Part shown: piece after piece, positions 29,020 to 40,583 of the stretch | Layout: each line of letters opens with the position of its first letter | Position numbering within the stretch: the stretch's first letter is position 1 | Assembly (NCBI GenBank): GCA_009692265.1 | Contig: SHZM01000010.1 | Span: forward strand, 1-64,000 | Direction: 5' to 3' | Origin: Gammaproteobacteria bacterium | GTDB lineage: Bacteria; Pseudomonadota; Gammaproteobacteria; Ga0077536 | Length of the DNA stretch: 64,000 nucleotides | Translations under genes and position numbers: made by a program | Notes under the pieces: generated by a model | The model's database searches: none | What the model saw: only the letters and a program-made list of their open reading frames with translations | Told to the model about the DNA's origin: nothing

Positions 29020-29234
29020 CGAACGCCACAGGTTCCCCGGTTGAGGCGGCAATTCGACACTTCGGCCACCCGAAAAATTCGATTCCGCTAAGGCTGCCAG
29101 CGCAAGGCTTCGTTTGATCCAACTTTAAGTTCCTGTCGGTCTTTTGCGGCGTTGCGGCATCTGACCGCAATCCGTATTATTCGCGCGCCTGTCGGTAAAC
29201 GACTGATCCCTCTCATATATACGAGCTTTTGCCC

Positions 29235-31016
29235 ATGCGCACCCATTATTGCGGTCACGTCGATGCACAGCTGATCGGGCAGGAAATTACTGTTTGCGGC
29301 TGGGTCCACCACCGGCGCGACCATGGGGGCGTGATCTTTATCGATCTCCGCGATCGCGAAGGGGTACTTCAAGTCGTGATTGATCCCGATACGGTGGCTG
29401 CCTTTGCGACCGCCGAGCGAGTTCGTAGCGAATATGTATTGAAAGCGATCGGCAAAGTCCGGCCCCGACCGGCGGGCACGGTGAACCCAAACCTCGCGAC
29501 TGGTCAAATCGAAGTTCTGATTCACACCCTTGAGATCCTCAATACCGCGCTCACGCCGCCGTTTCAGCTCGATGAGCAGAACGTGCAAGAGGAGACCCGC
29601 TTGCGGTATCGTTACATCGACCTACGTACGGAACGGATGCGCAAGAATCTTATGTTGCGTAGTCGCGTTGCGCGCTTTTTTCGGCGGTATCTGGACGACG
29701 CAGGCTTTCTCGATATCGAAACCCCGATGCTGACCAAGGCTACCCCCGAAGGCGCGCGGGATTATTTAGTCCCGAGTCGCACGCACACAGGGCGATTTTT
29801 CGCGCTTCCGCAATCACCGCAGCTGTTCAAGCAATTGCTGATGATGTCGGGCTTCGATCGCTATTACCAAATCGTGCGATGCTTTCGGGATGAGGATCTT
29901 CGCGCTGATCGTCAACCAGAATTCACTCAGCTCGATATTGAAATGTCGTTTGTGGATGAACAAGCGGTCACGGAGTTGATGGAGGCAATGATTCGTGAGC
30001 TCTATCGCGAGGTGCTAGGCGTTGAATTGCCCGACCCGTTCCCGCGCATGACCTATCACGAAACGATGCAGCGCTACGGCAGCGATCGCCCCGACCTGCG
30101 CAATCCATTGGAATTCGTCGAATTGCGCGATGTGATGGCGGAGGTCGAATTCAAAGTGTTTGCCGCAGCCGCGCTCGATCCGACCAAGCGCATTGTCGCC
30201 TTACGCGCCCCCGGTGGTGGGGTGCTATCGCGCAAGCAGATCGATGACTATGCTGAGTTCGTCGCGATCTACGGCGCTAAAGGGCTGGCCTACATTAAGG
30301 TGAATGACCGCACTGGTGGGCGTGACGGCCTGCAATCACCCATCCTGAAATTTCTCCCCGACGCGGCTATCGAGGCGATCCTGATCCGTACCAACGCGGC
30401 CACCGGCGACGTGATTTTCTTTGGCGCGGATGACGCGAAGATCGTCAACGCAGCGCTCGGCGCGCTGCGCGATAAGCTCGCGGCTGATCTCAATCTCCTC
30501 GCCGATGCGTGGCGTCCGTTATGGGTCGTCGACTTCCCGATGTTCGACTGGGACGCCGAGGGCAAACGCTGGGCGGCACTGCATCACCCGTTCACCGCGC
30601 CCCACGCCGATGCGGAAACAGTAGCTCGTGATCCCGGTACCGCGCTCTCTCGCGCCTACGATATGGTGTTGAATGGCAGCGAGATCGGCGGCGGCTCAAT
30701 CCGAATTCATCGCACTGAAATGCAACAGTCAGTGTTCTCCTTGCTAGGCATTGGGCCCGACGAGGCGCGCGAGAAGTTCGGCTTCCTGCTCGACGCGCTA
30801 CAATATGGTTGCCCGCCGCACGGCGGGATCGCCTTTGGGCTCGATCGCTTGGTGATGCTCATGGCCGGTGAGCGCTCGATCCGCGAAGTTATCCCGTTCC
30901 CAAAGACCCAGACTGCCGCGTGTCCGCTGACCTCCGCGCCAACGAGCGTGAGTGATCTGCAGTTACGCGAGCTTGGGATCCGGTTGCGACGAACGGAATC
31001 GACCACCGGATCGTGA
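29235..31016 (+). CDS. aspS: aspartyl-tRNA synthetase
   Basis: Full-length bacterial AspRS ([57 protein letters not shown]). Confidence 0.98.
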   Translation: MRTHYCGHVDAQLIGQEITVCGWVHHRRDHGGVIFIDLRDREGVLQVVIDPDTVAAFATAERVRSEYVLKAIGKVRPRPAGTVNPNLATGQIEVLIHTLEILNTALTPPFQLDEQNVQEETRLRYRYIDLRTERMRKNLMLRSRVARFFRRYLDDAGFLDIETPMLTKATPEGARDYLVPSRTHTGRFFALPQSPQLFKQLLMMSGFDRYYQIVRCFRDEDLRADRQPEFTQLDIEMSFVDEQAVTELMEAMIRELYREVLGVELPDPFPRMTYHETMQRYGSDRPDLRNPLEFVELRDVMAEVEFKVFAAAALDPTKRIVALRAPGGGVLSRKQIDDYAEFVAIYGAKGLAYIKVNDRTGGRDGLQSPILKFLPDAAIEAILIRTNAATGDVIFFGADDAKIVNAALGALRDKLAADLNLLADAWRPLWVVDFPMFDWDAEGKRWAALHHPFTAPHADAETVARDPGTALSRAYDMVLNGSEIGGGSIRIHRTEMQQSVFSLLGIGPDEAREKFGFLLDALQYGCPPHGGIAFGLDRLVMLMAGERSIREVIPFPKTQTAACPLTSAPTSVSDLQLRELGIRLRRTESTTGS

Positions 31017-31056
31017 ACCGCGCAGGACTTGCTTGTGCTCAAGTTGAATCATCAAC

Positions 31057-32130
31057 ATGATTGATGCGATCGCGACAGCCAACGTGACAAAGCCAGACTT
31101 CGATGTCCCGCCGACCGTCGTCGAGCACCTTGACACCGCAGAACGCGAGGCCCTGCGTGCTGAGATCAAACAACTGCTGGTGCGCGAAAACGCGGTGCTG
31201 GTCGCGCACTATTACACCGATCCCGAACTCCAAAAGCTCGCCGACGAAACCGGTGGTTACGTCTCGGATTCACTCGACATGGCACGCTTCGGGCACGACC
31301 ATACGGCGCGGACTCTGGTCGTGGCTGGAGTGCGCTTCATGGGCGAAACCGCGAAGATCCTGAATCCTGGAAAGCGGGTGTTGATGCCAGATCTCAAAGC
31401 GGAGTGCTCGCTTGATCTAGGCTGTCCGATTGAGCAGTTCACGACGTTTTGTGACGAGCATCCTGACCGTACAGTCGTGGTCTACGCTAACACGAGTGCG
31501 GCAGTGAAAGCGCGCGCCGACTGGATGGTGACTTCAGGCAGCGCGGTGGACGTCGTCAAACATTTGATGGCAACGGGGCGCAAGATTTTGTGGGCGCCGG
31601 ATAAGTTTCTTGGTAGCTATATTCGCGATAACACTGGCGCGGACATGTTGTTGTGGAATAGCGCGTGTATCGTTCACGAGGAATTCAAAGGCCGCGAACT
31701 CGCCGCGCTCCGCGCGCAGTATCCTGACGCCATGGTATTAGTCCACCCGGAGTCCCCGCCGTCGGTGATCGCGCTTGCCGATGTGGTGAGTTCCACCACG
31801 GGACTCATCAAGGCGGTACAAACACTGTCGTGCAACACGTTCATTGTCGCGACGGATAAAGGCATCTTTTACAAAATGCGACAGGTGGCGCCGGGAAAAA
31901 CGCTGATTGAGGCACCAACCGCGGGCGATTCGGCGACTTGTCGCAGCTGCGCGCACTGCCCGTGGATGGCGATGAACGGTTTACGCAGCCTCGCCGCGAG
32001 TTTACGTACTGGGGCGAACGAAGTAGTCGTAGCGCGCGAGATCGGATTGCGGGCCGTGGTACCGATTAAGCGACTACTGGATTTTTCGGCGGCGCGCGGT
32101 CAAGTGATTCTCGGTAATAACGATGCGTAA
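31057..32130 (+). CDS. nadA: quinolinate synthase
   Basis: [35 protein letters not shown] Fe-S cysteines. Confidence 0.97.
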   Translation: MIDAIATANVTKPDFDVPPTVVEHLDTAEREALRAEIKQLLVRENAVLVAHYYTDPELQKLADETGGYVSDSLDMARFGHDHTARTLVVAGVRFMGETAKILNPGKRVLMPDLKAECSLDLGCPIEQFTTFCDEHPDRTVVVYANTSAAVKARADWMVTSGSAVDVVKHLMATGRKILWAPDKFLGSYIRDNTGADMLLWNSACIVHEEFKGRELAALRAQYPDAMVLVHPESPPSVIALADVVSSTTGLIKAVQTLSCNTFIVATDKGIFYKMRQVAPGKTLIEAPTAGDSATCRSCAHCPWMAMNGLRSLAASLRTGANEVVVAREIGLRAVVPIKRLLDFSAARGQVILGNNDA

Positions 32131-32160
32131 GACTTGTGCGGCGACGGCCCAAGGTGCTCA

Positions 32161-32679
32161 GTGACCGTGATTCTCGGCGTTGATCCCGGTTCGCGGATAA
32201 CCGGTTACGGCGTCATTAGAATGCATCGGCATCAAGCAGAACATTTAACGAGCGGGTGTATCACCGTCGGCGAACTCGATTTCGACGCGCGACTCTGCGT
32301 GATTTTCGATGCGCTGACCCAGGTGATTTTGGAGTTTAAACCCGAGGAGGCAGCGGTCGAGAAAATCTTTATGAATCGCAACGCGGATTCCGCGATCAAG
32401 CTCGGTCAAGCGCGTGGAGTAGCTGTGGTTGCGATTGCCAAACAAGCGGTGCCGGTACACGAGTATTCGCCCAATCAAATTAAACAGGCGATTGTCGGAC
32501 GCGGGCACGCCGATAAAGCCCAGATCCAACACATGGTGAAGACCTTGCTGTCCTTAACCAAGATCCCTGCCGCGGATGCGGCGGATGCGTTGGCAACGGC
32601 GCTGTGTCATGGCCACACGCGGCAGGGCCTGCTTGCGGTCAGTGGAGTGACCAAGGCGCGTGCGGGGCGCTACCGATGA
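32161..32679 (+). CDS. ruvC: Holliday junction endonuclease RuvC (GTG start)
   Basis: ILGVDPGSRITGYGVI; ruvCAB order. Confidence 0.97.
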   Translation: MTVILGVDPGSRITGYGVIRMHRHQAEHLTSGCITVGELDFDARLCVIFDALTQVILEFKPEEAAVEKIFMNRNADSAIKLGQARGVAVVAIAKQAVPVHEYSPNQIKQAIVGRGHADKAQIQHMVKTLLSLTKIPAADAADALATALCHGHTRQGLLAVSGVTKARAGRYR

Positions 32680-33287
32680 TCGGGCGGATCCGCGGGATCT
32701 TGCTCGAGAAGCGACCACCACGCGTGTTAGTGGATTGCCAGGGCGTGGGTTACGAGATCGAAGCGTCGATGACAACCCTGTGGGCGTTACCCGAGATTAA
32801 CCACGAAGTGACCTTGCATACGCAGCTGATCGTGCGTGAAGACGCGCATCTCCTGTTCGGTTTTGCGACTGTGGCGGAGCGCCAGATGTTTCAAAGCTTG
32901 CTCAAAGTTAATGGGGTTGGCGCCAAGATGGCATTGGGGATCCTGTCCGGCATTCAAGCGGACGAGTTCGTGGTCTGCATCCAGCGTGGCGACACCGCAC
33001 GCTTAACGGGGTTGCCTGGGATCGGCAAGAAAACCGCCGAGCGCCTGATTGTCGAGATGCGCGACCGCGTCGCGGACTGGGCTGGGCTTGATGGCGGAAT
33101 ATCTACCTCGCCGAAAGTAGGCGTCGAGCCGGACGCTGTGGCCGATGCTGTCAGCGGACTCATCGCGTTAGGTTATAAACCGCATGAAGCGAGCAAGTTG
33201 ATTCATACGCTCGACGCCACCGACAAGACGAGCGAAGCACTTATCCGCGAAGCCCTGCGTGGTATTGCCAAGGCGCAAAGCGGTTAA
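32676..33287 (+). CDS. ruvA: Holliday junction helicase subunit RuvA
   Basis: MIGRIRGILLEKRPPRVLVDCQGVGYE. Confidence 0.97.
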   Translation: MIGRIRGILLEKRPPRVLVDCQGVGYEIEASMTTLWALPEINHEVTLHTQLIVREDAHLLFGFATVAERQMFQSLLKVNGVGAKMALGILSGIQADEFVVCIQRGDTARLTGLPGIGKKTAERLIVEMRDRVADWAGLDGGISTSPKVGVEPDAVADAVSGLIALGYKPHEASKLIHTLDATDKTSEALIREALRGIAKAQSG

Positions 33288-33343
33288 CCCGAAATTCATG
33301 CGCGACACGCTACCTTCATTACTCAGTGTGGATACTCTGAGTC

Positions 33344-34378
33344 ATGTCTAACGGGATCACTTCGCCCGCAGCCGGTGCCGACGACGAACTCGATCACGCG
33401 ATTCGACCGCGGCGGCTCGCCGATTACATTGGGCAGCCCGCGGTGCACGAGCAGATGGAGATTTTCATCACCGCCGCCAGACAGCGCGGTGAAGCCTTAG
33501 ACCACGTGCTGATCTTCGGACCGCCAGGTCTCGGCAAAACCACCCTTGCACACATCATTGCAAACGAACTGGGGGTGAATCTGCGTCAGACTTCGGGACC
33601 AGTGCTGGAACGGGCCGGTGACTTGGCTGCGTTATTGACGAATCTGGAACCGCGCGATGTGCTCTTTATCGACGAGATCCATCGGTTAAGTCCGGTTGTT
33701 GAGGAAATCCTGTATCCCGCGATGGAGGATTTTCAACTCGACCTCATGATTGGCGAAGGTCCGGCGGCACGCGCACTCAAGCTCGATCTCCCGCCATTTA
33801 CGTTGGTAGGTGCGACGACCCGCGCGGGCTTATTGACCTCCCCGCTGCGCGATCGTTTTGGCATCGTGCAACGGCTCGAATTCTATACCGCGGCGGATCT
33901 CGCCCAGATTGTGACCCGCGCGGCACGTATTCTTGAGGTGCCGATCGCTCCCGAAGGCGCTTACGAAATAGCTGGCCGCTCGCGTGGTACCCCGCGGATC
34001 GCCAATCGCCTGCTCCGGCGCGCGCGTGATTACGCGCAGGTGAAGGCCGACGGGACGCTCAGTGCCGAGATTTCCTCGCGCGCGCTAGATCTCTTGAACG
34101 TCGACGCCCAGGGTTTCGACATGATGGATCGCAAGCTGTTGTTGACGATCATCCAGAAATTTGACGGCGGGCCGGTAGGAGTAGATAGCTTAGCGGCCGC
34201 GATCAGCGAAGAGCGCGGCACCATCGAAGACGTGGTCGAGCCGTTCCTGATCCAGCAAGGTTTTATGTTGCGAACCGCGCGCGGCCGAATGGCGACGCGC
34301 CTGGCGTGGCAACACTTCGGGTTGAATCCGCCGCCTAGCGCGTTAGGGTCGGCTGATTTGTTTGACGTCATTGATTAA
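33344..34378 (+). CDS. ruvB: Holliday junction helicase RuvB
   Basis: [28 protein letters not shown]. Confidence 0.98.
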   Translation: MSNGITSPAAGADDELDHAIRPRRLADYIGQPAVHEQMEIFITAARQRGEALDHVLIFGPPGLGKTTLAHIIANELGVNLRQTSGPVLERAGDLAALLTNLEPRDVLFIDEIHRLSPVVEEILYPAMEDFQLDLMIGEGPAARALKLDLPPFTLVGATTRAGLLTSPLRDRFGIVQRLEFYTAADLAQIVTRAARILEVPIAPEGAYEIAGRSRGTPRIANRLLRRARDYAQVKADGTLSAEISSRALDLLNVDAQGFDMMDRKLLLTIIQKFDGGPVGVDSLAAAISEERGTIEDVVEPFLIQQGFMLRTARGRMATRLAWQHFGLNPPPSALGSADLFDVID

Positions 34379-34393
34379 CAATCACGAAAAGTA

Positions 34394-34798
34394 ATGCACG
34401 AATTTCGCTTGGCCATACGGGTGTATTACGAAGATACCGATGCCGCCGGTATCGTTTATCACGCAAACTATTTGAAATACATGGAACGTGCACGTACCGA
34501 ATGGTTGCGTGGTATTGGCTTTGAACAGGATGATCTCGCGCGCCGCTTCGGTATCGCGTTTGTAGTACGCGACGCGGAGCTTGAATTTTTACGCGCTGCC
34601 CGCTTCAACGACGAAGTAATGTCGATCTGCCGCATCACCCGGATAGGGCGAGCCACGGTTGAATTCGCCCAGTCGGTGGTCGCGGGCGATACCGTGTTAT
34701 GCCTGGGACAAATCCGGGTTGGCTGTGTCGACTTTCGGGCGATGGCGGCTAAGCGCATCCCGCAGGAGATTTATATGAGGATTAAGGATGAATGCTGA
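34394..34798 (+). CDS. ybgC: tol-pal-associated acyl-CoA thioesterase
   Basis: VYYEDTDAAGIVYHANYLKYMERARTEWLR. Confidence 0.95.
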   Translation: MHEFRLAIRVYYEDTDAAGIVYHANYLKYMERARTEWLRGIGFEQDDLARRFGIAFVVRDAELEFLRAARFNDEVMSICRITRIGRATVEFAQSVVAGDTVLCLGQIRVGCVDFRAMAAKRIPQEIYMRIKDEC

Positions 34799-35462
34799 TC
34801 TATCGATCACGGGGCTGATACTCGGCGCGAGCATGTTGGTCAAGCTTGTAATGCTCGCGCTGCTCATTGCCTCGGTTTCCTCGTGGTCGGTCGTTATCCG
34901 CAAGCGACGCGAGCTGCTGGATGCGAAACGTACTGCGCAGGTGTTCGAGGATCAGTTCTGGTCGGCCGAAGATCTCACGGCGTTGTTCAATCGCATTAGT
35001 CAGCAGCGTAAAACTTCCGATGGCTTGCAGCGCATGTTCGAAGCGGGATTTAAGGAATTCGCGCGCCTGCGCAAGAAGGAAGGTATCGCGCCAGACATGG
35101 TGTTAGAAGGTTCGCAGCGGGCAATGCGGATTGCGCTGAGCCGGGAATTGGAGGAACTCGAAGCGCATCTTCCGATGCTGGCGACAGTCGGTTCGGTCAG
35201 CCCCTACATCGGTTTGTTCGGCACGGTGTGGGGAATTATGAATTCTTTCCGGGGATTGAGCAGCGTACACCAGGCCACCTTGGCCATGGTCGCGCCCGGG
35301 ATTTCGGAAGCCCTGGTCGCGACCGCGATGGGGTTGTTCGCGGCGATCCCAGCCGTCATTTTCTATAACCGGTTTTCAACGGAAATTGATCGCTTGACCA
35401 CGCGCTATGAAATCTTTGCCGAAGAATTCGCGGCGATCCTGCAGCGCCAAGTTCACACCTAA
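34788..35462 (+). CDS. tolQ: TolQ
   Basis: MotA/TolQ/ExbB sequence and operon position. Confidence 0.95.
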   Translation: MNADLSITGLILGASMLVKLVMLALLIASVSSWSVVIRKRRELLDAKRTAQVFEDQFWSAEDLTALFNRISQQRKTSDGLQRMFEAGFKEFARLRKKEGIAPDMVLEGSQRAMRIALSRELEELEAHLPMLATVGSVSPYIGLFGTVWGIMNSFRGLSSVHQATLAMVAPGISEALVATAMGLFAAIPAVIFYNRFSTEIDRLTTRYEIFAEEFAAILQRQVHT

Positions 35463-35474
35463 CGGGAGCGAACG

Positions 35475-35912
35475 ATGGCGCACATGATTCGACGTGGACG
35501 ACGTGGCAAGCGGCTGATGGCCGAAATGAATGTCGTGCCCTATATCGATGTGACTTTGGTGTTGCTGATCATTTTTATGATTACGGCACCGTTGATTACT
35601 CAGGGCGTCAAGGTTGATCTGCCACAGGCACCGTCCGAAGTAATTCAGCCGTCGGCGAATGAGCCTGTCATTGTCAGCGTTGACGCCAGTGGTCGGATCT
35701 ATGTTGATGTCGGCGAGAAGCCAGAATCGTCGATTGATGAAGAGACATTGGTTGCCCGCATCGCCGGGATCAATAAATACCGACCCGAGACCGAATTTCT
35801 CGTGCGCGGCGATACTGGCGTGCCGTACGGTCGAATAGTCGAGGTGATGGCGTTGATGCAAGGCGCGGGCGTGAAGAATGTAGGTCTTCTTACCGTGCCA
35901 CCAATCGAGTAA
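35475..35912 (+). CDS. tolR: TolR
   Basis: MAEMNVVPYIDVTLVLLIIFMITAPL. Confidence 0.95.
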   Translation: MAHMIRRGRRGKRLMAEMNVVPYIDVTLVLLIIFMITAPLITQGVKVDLPQAPSEVIQPSANEPVIVSVDASGRIYVDVGEKPESSIDEETLVARIAGINKYRPETEFLVRGDTGVPYGRIVEVMALMQGAGVKNVGLLTVPPIE

Positions 35913-35930
35913 GCCCGTGGATCGCGATCT

Positions 35931-36866
35931 GTGAAAAACGCCCCGCGCCCAGTCGCCGCCCGCCTCAAGGAGGCGAGTCGCGGCAAATCATTCTATTACT
36001 CGGTGTTGTTGCACACGGCGTTGATTCTCGTGGTGGTGATCGGGCTTGATTGGAAATCCGAACCCGTGTCAGCGCCTGCCTCCGCGCCGAAGGTGATGAA
36101 CGCCACGGCTGTTGATTCAAAACAGATCGCCGCGGAAGCGGAGAAGCTGAAGCAAAAAGAACAACAGAAGTTACTAACCGAAGAGAACCGTCAACGGGAC
36201 GCCGAAGCGCAGGTTAAAAAGGAACAACAACGTTTAGAACAATTGAAACTCGAACAAGCGGAAGTCATGCAAAAAAAGGAGCAGGAAAATCGCCGCCTCG
36301 ACGCGGAAAAACAGCGGTTGGAGAAAGAGCGCGAAGTAATCGCGATTCAGAAGAAAAAAGCTGAAGCAGAAAACCTTAAGATCGAAGCGGAAGCAAAGAA
36401 GGCCCTTGAGGCCGAAAAGCAGCGCGCCGCCGAAGCCGCGAAAAAGCAAAAGGCAGAAGAGGAAACAAAACGCTTAGCTGAGGAACAACGTAAACAGGAT
36501 GAGGCGAAGGCCGAAGCTGCGTTGAAGGAAGCTCTGGCACTCGAAGAAGCCGAGCAGGCGGCAGCTTCTCAGGCGGGCGAGGACGCCTCGGAGCTGGCGC
36601 GATATACCGCTAGAGTTCAGGCGGCGGTGAGCAATGCGTTTGTCTATCCAGATCTCAAAGTCGGGTTAAAATGCACTCTGTTTGTGCGGGTGATTCCGGG
36701 TGGGGATGTGGTAGAAGCTCGTGTGACAGAATCAAGTGGTAACCCTGTATTCGATCGCCAAGCGGGAAACGCGGTGCGCAAAGCCTCTCCGTTACCAGTT
36801 CCCGATGAACCGCGTTTATTTCAACAAATGCGCGAATTCAATTTCGTTTTCGCGCCGGAGTTTTAA
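35931..36866 (+). CDS. tolA: TolA
   Basis: N-terminal TM, Lys/Glu/Ala coiled region, TolA C-terminal domain; operon order. Confidence 0.92.
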   Translation: MKNAPRPVAARLKEASRGKSFYYSVLLHTALILVVVIGLDWKSEPVSAPASAPKVMNATAVDSKQIAAEAEKLKQKEQQKLLTEENRQRDAEAQVKKEQQRLEQLKLEQAEVMQKKEQENRRLDAEKQRLEKEREVIAIQKKKAEAENLKIEAEAKKALEAEKQRAAEAAKKQKAEEETKRLAEEQRKQDEAKAEAALKEALALEEAEQAAASQAGEDASELARYTARVQAAVSNAFVYPDLKVGLKCTLFVRVIPGGDVVEARVTESSGNPVFDRQAGNAVRKASPLPVPDEPRLFQQMREFNFVFAPEF

Positions 36867-36870
36867 TGTT

Positions 36871-38178
36871 GTGACGAGATGCCTGTGGATTTTTAGTGTG
36901 GTTCTTGCGGTCATGCTAGGGCCTCAGGCCCAGGCGGTGGGTGGGACACCTTTAGAGATCCGGATCACGCAAGGTGTCGAGAGTGCCTTGCCGATTGCGG
37001 TGGTGCCGTTTCAATGGGCCGGCGCTCCGCTACCAGAGGATATTGCGCAGATCATTTCGAATGACCTAACCCGCAGTGGTCGCTTTAAGTCGATGCCACG
37101 AGCGGATCTTCCGTCGCAACCGACTGACGTCATGCAGATCAATTTCAAGGATTGGCGGATAGTTGGGATGGACAATCTTGTCATCGGCCAGATCACGGCA
37201 ACCAGTGATGGCGGGTTTATCGTCGAGTTTCGCTTAATCGACATTTTCACTGGCAAGCAGATAGCAGGGTTTCAGATCCCCTCACACAGTTCGAATTTGC
37301 GCCTGACCGCGCATCACATTAGCGATATTATTTTTGAGAACTTGCTGGGGACGAAAGGGGCATTTTCGACACGGGTTGCTTATGTGACCGTCGATCGCAA
37401 GGGCCCGAAGGATTCGACTTACCGCTTACAAATTGCCGACGCCGATGGGTATAACGCCAAAACCATCCTTGAATCGCGGCACCCCGTCCTCTCACCAGCA
37501 TGGTCCCCGGACGGCAATCAACTGGCCTATGTGTCATTCGAGGACCGAAATTCGGCGATCTACCTGCAGGATGTTCGCACTGGCGAACGCCAGAAGGTTG
37601 TTTTCGGAGAGGGAATAAACAGTTCGCCGGCTTTTTCGCCAGACGGCCGCAAACTGGCGGTCACGCGTTCGCGGGAGGGTAACCCGGATATTTACGTAGT
37701 GGACCTGGCGAGCAAGGAACAACAGCGACTGACCACGGATTCGGCAATCGATACCGAGGCAGCATGGTCCCCAGACGGGCAGACCATCGTGTTCACATCG
37801 GATCGTGGTGGCAGTCCGCAGATTTATAGAGTGTCGCCCGCCGGGGGACCTCAGCAGCGGGTCACCTTTAACGCGGGTGAGTACAACGCGCGCGCTAGTT
37901 TTTCGCCGGATGGCAAACGTTTGGTAATGGTCACGGGTGGGAGCGGCTTTCGTATCGCGGTATTCGATCTCGATGGGGGTCGTTCAGAAGTCATCACCCA
38001 GGCAAGTTTGGACGAATCCCCGAGTTTCGCGCCGAACGGCAGTATGATCATCTATGCAACAATGGGTGGCCGGGGAACTGAGCTCGCGGCGACCTCGATT
38101 GATGGGACGGTCAAACAGCGCTTGGCGCTGCAGAACGGCCAGGTTCGCGAACCAGCATGGGGACCCTTTCGTAAGTAA
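36871..38178 (+). CDS. tolB: TolB (probable GTG start)
   Basis: Signal peptide after 36871; PIAVVPFQWAG; beta-propeller SPDG repeats. Confidence 0.93.
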   Translation: MTRCLWIFSVVLAVMLGPQAQAVGGTPLEIRITQGVESALPIAVVPFQWAGAPLPEDIAQIISNDLTRSGRFKSMPRADLPSQPTDVMQINFKDWRIVGMDNLVIGQITATSDGGFIVEFRLIDIFTGKQIAGFQIPSHSSNLRLTAHHISDIIFENLLGTKGAFSTRVAYVTVDRKGPKDSTYRLQIADADGYNAKTILESRHPVLSPAWSPDGNQLAYVSFEDRNSAIYLQDVRTGERQKVVFGEGINSSPAFSPDGRKLAVTRSREGNPDIYVVDLASKEQQRLTTDSAIDTEAAWSPDGQTIVFTSDRGGSPQIYRVSPAGGPQQRVTFNAGEYNARASFSPDGKRLVMVTGGSGFRIAVFDLDGGRSEVITQASLDESPSFAPNGSMIIYATMGGRGTELAATSIDGTVKQRLALQNGQVREPAWGPFRK

Positions 38179-38246
38179 ATTATTCATCGTCCGTCGCGAG
38201 ACGGGCAACGGCGCGTTGGCCTAGCACAATTGGTGAGGAGACACAC

Positions 38247-38792
38247 ATGCGAAGAACGATCCTAATGGGACTTTTGACGGTAACGACGGCGTGGCTGCTG
38301 GTGGGGTGTAGTAACCTCGACAAGAAAGCCGCGGCCCCTGCAAATGTTGAAAATCGTGGCATCTCGGGCGACGAAATGAGCGATATCGATGCCGCAAAAA
38401 GTCAGGGCATGGGAGACGGTAGCGGCGCGGACGCGAGCGCGCTGAACGATCCGAACAGCCCACTGTCGACACGCGTGATTTATTTTGATTACGACAGTAC
38501 GAATATCCGCGCCGATTTCGAAGGCGTGGTGCAAGCGCATGCGACTTATCTTGCAGCCAATCCCGAGGTAGAAATTACTTTGGAAGGCCATGCTGACGAA
38601 CGCGGTACGCCGGAATATAACCTCGCTCTCGGTGAACGACGCGCGCTCGCGCTGCGGCGCCAATTGGTGTTGCTCGGCTCGACCGCCGGCCAAATTCGTA
38701 CGGTCAGTTACGGTGAGGAGCGACCTGTCGCGGAAGGCCATGATGAACAGTCGTACGGATTAAATCGCCGTGCGGAAATTATCTATCCCTAA
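38247..38792 (+). CDS. pal: peptidoglycan-associated lipoprotein Pal
   Basis: Lipobox LVGCS; IYFDYDSTNI...EGHADERGTPEYNLALGERRA. Confidence 0.97.
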   Translation: MRRTILMGLLTVTTAWLLVGCSNLDKKAAAPANVENRGISGDEMSDIDAAKSQGMGDGSGADASALNDPNSPLSTRVIYFDYDSTNIRADFEGVVQAHATYLAANPEVEITLEGHADERGTPEYNLALGERRALALRRQLVLLGSTAGQIRTVSYGEERPVAEGHDEQSYGLNRRAEIIYP

Positions 38793-38891
38793 GCGACCCC
38801 AAAGTGCGACCACAGGGGCTACTACTGCGGTTTGAACTGTTAGCATGCTGCTGAATCCACTTATTCAGCAGCTTGATTGAGGGAATTCGCC

Positions 38892-39878
38892 ATGCGACGT
38901 GCGGCAACACGCGGAGCTATCGCCTTACTGGTTAGTCTTTTCGCACTTCCGAGCACCATTCTCGCCCAGACGGATCTCTCGGGACGCGTGGCGAAGCTTG
39001 AACAATCGTTGAGTAATCGTGGGCTGCTCGATCTGGTACGGGAACTCGAAGACCTTAAACGCGAGGTGCAAAACCTGCGCGGTGAGCTTGAGAATCAAGC
39101 CTACACGCTTGACCAGCTCAAGAAATCGCAGACAGCAATGTATCTGGATCTTGACCGACGATTACAAGGGATGCAGGGCGCGGTGGGCGTAAATCCAAAC
39201 GCCGGTGCGAGCCTGCCAACACTTCAACCCGCGCCTGCCGATGCAGTCGCTGGCGAGCCGGCGGTACAGGGAAATCTGCAGGTGCAGCCAACGCCCGTGC
39301 CTGGCACAGACGGTACAGCCACTGGCGCGGTCCCCGGAGTCGACCCCACCTTGCCCCCCAACGTGCCAGCTATCGATCCCGTTACAGGGTTGGTCATCAC
39401 CACACCTGAAGCCACACAGAACGTGCCACCCGCTCCAGTGTCGACACCGAATGCGCCGATACAACCGTTAGGCATAGCGCCGTCAATTGATGATGCGGCC
39501 TCGGAGGCGGCCTATCGTGAGGCTTTTGGCGCTTTAAAGGCTGGCGAATACGATCAGGCAATTGCCGCTTTCAATGCGTTCCAGCAAACGTATCCGAACA
39601 GTCAGTACGGCGACAATGCACAGTTTTGGTTGGCGGAAGCACACTATGTGAAACGCGATTTCGCGGCCGCGCTACCGGAATACCAAAAAATGTTAATCGC
39701 CTATCCGGCGAGCAAAAAGCTGTCGCACGCGATGCTGAAAATCGGCTATAGCTATTCGGAACTAAGCCAACCGACCGAGGCACGCGCCGTCTTGGAAGAT
39801 TTGCAGCAGCGGTTTCCGGGCTCGGCTGCCGCGCAGCTGGCGGCTCAGCGGATCGCACAGCTTCCACCCGCGCAGTAG
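38892..39878 (+). CDS. cpoB: Tol-Pal cell-division coordinator CpoB/YbgF
   Basis: Coiled coil plus C-terminal TPR (YREAFGALKAGEYDQAIAAFNAF). Confidence 0.93.
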   Translation: MRRAATRGAIALLVSLFALPSTILAQTDLSGRVAKLEQSLSNRGLLDLVRELEDLKREVQNLRGELENQAYTLDQLKKSQTAMYLDLDRRLQGMQGAVGVNPNAGASLPTLQPAPADAVAGEPAVQGNLQVQPTPVPGTDGTATGAVPGVDPTLPPNVPAIDPVTGLVITTPEATQNVPPAPVSTPNAPIQPLGIAPSIDDAASEAAYREAFGALKAGEYDQAIAAFNAFQQTYPNSQYGDNAQFWLAEAHYVKRDFAAALPEYQKMLIAYPASKKLSHAMLKIGYSYSELSQPTEARAVLEDLQQRFPGSAAAQLAAQRIAQLPPAQ

Positions 39879-39890
39879 CCACAAAAAAAA

Positions 39891-40583
39891 ATGAGCGCAG
39901 CGCGCGCGGTTGTCCTGTTATCGGGCGGCCTGGACTCAACAACGCTGTTAGCGATTGCGCGTGCCGAGCATCGCGAATGCTTTTCACTGAGCCTCGACTA
40001 TGGCCAACGGCACCGTGCTGAACTTGAGGCCGCGCGCATGATCTCGACCCGGCTGGGGGCTGCGGAGCATAAAGAACTCAAACTTGATTTCGGCCAGATA
40101 GGCGGTTCGGCACTCACCGATCCTGCACTAGAAATCCCGCTAGAGCGGACTCCCGGGATCCCGGTTACCTATGTTCCTGCGCGTAACACCGTGCTGCTTG
40201 GGCTCGCGCTAGCGTGGGCGGAAGTGTTACAGGCGAATGAGATTTATATTGGTGTGAACGCGATCGACTACTCCGGATATCCAGATTGTCGACCTGAATT
40301 TGTCGCCGCCTTTGAAACTGTGGCGAGGCTCGGTACCAAAGCCGGGGTCAGTAAGGGATCCTTTCAGATCCGCACGCCATTGATCGCGTGGTCGAAGGTC
40401 GAAATTATTCTGCGGGGGGTCGCCCTGGGGATCGACTACGGGATGACAGTTTCGTGCTACCAGGCGGACGCCGACGGCCGCGCCTGCGGTCTGTGTGACG
40501 CGTGCTTCTTTAGGCGGGAGGGGTTCGCCGCGGCGGGGATTGTCGATCCGACCCGTTATCAGGGCGTAGTCGCGAATAAGTAG
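39891..40583 (+). CDS. queC: 7-cyano-7-deazaguanine synthase
   Basis: [17 protein letters not shown]; CxxCxxC zinc site (CGLCDAC). Confidence 0.97.
   Translation: MSAARAVVLLSGGLDSTTLLAIARAEHRECFSLSLDYGQRHRAELEAARMISTRLGAAEHKELKLDFGQIGGSALTDPALEIPLERTPGIPVTYVPARNTVLLGLALAWAEVLQANEIYIGVNAIDYSGYPDCRPEFVAAFETVARLGTKAGVSKGSFQIRTPLIAWSKVEIILRGVALGIDYGMTVSCYQADADGRACGLCDACFFRREGFAAAGIVDPTRYQGVVANK

Noticed and set aside
36150-36560. Low-complexity Lys/Glu/Ala repeat region
   Set aside because: Normal feature of the TolA coiled domain II.
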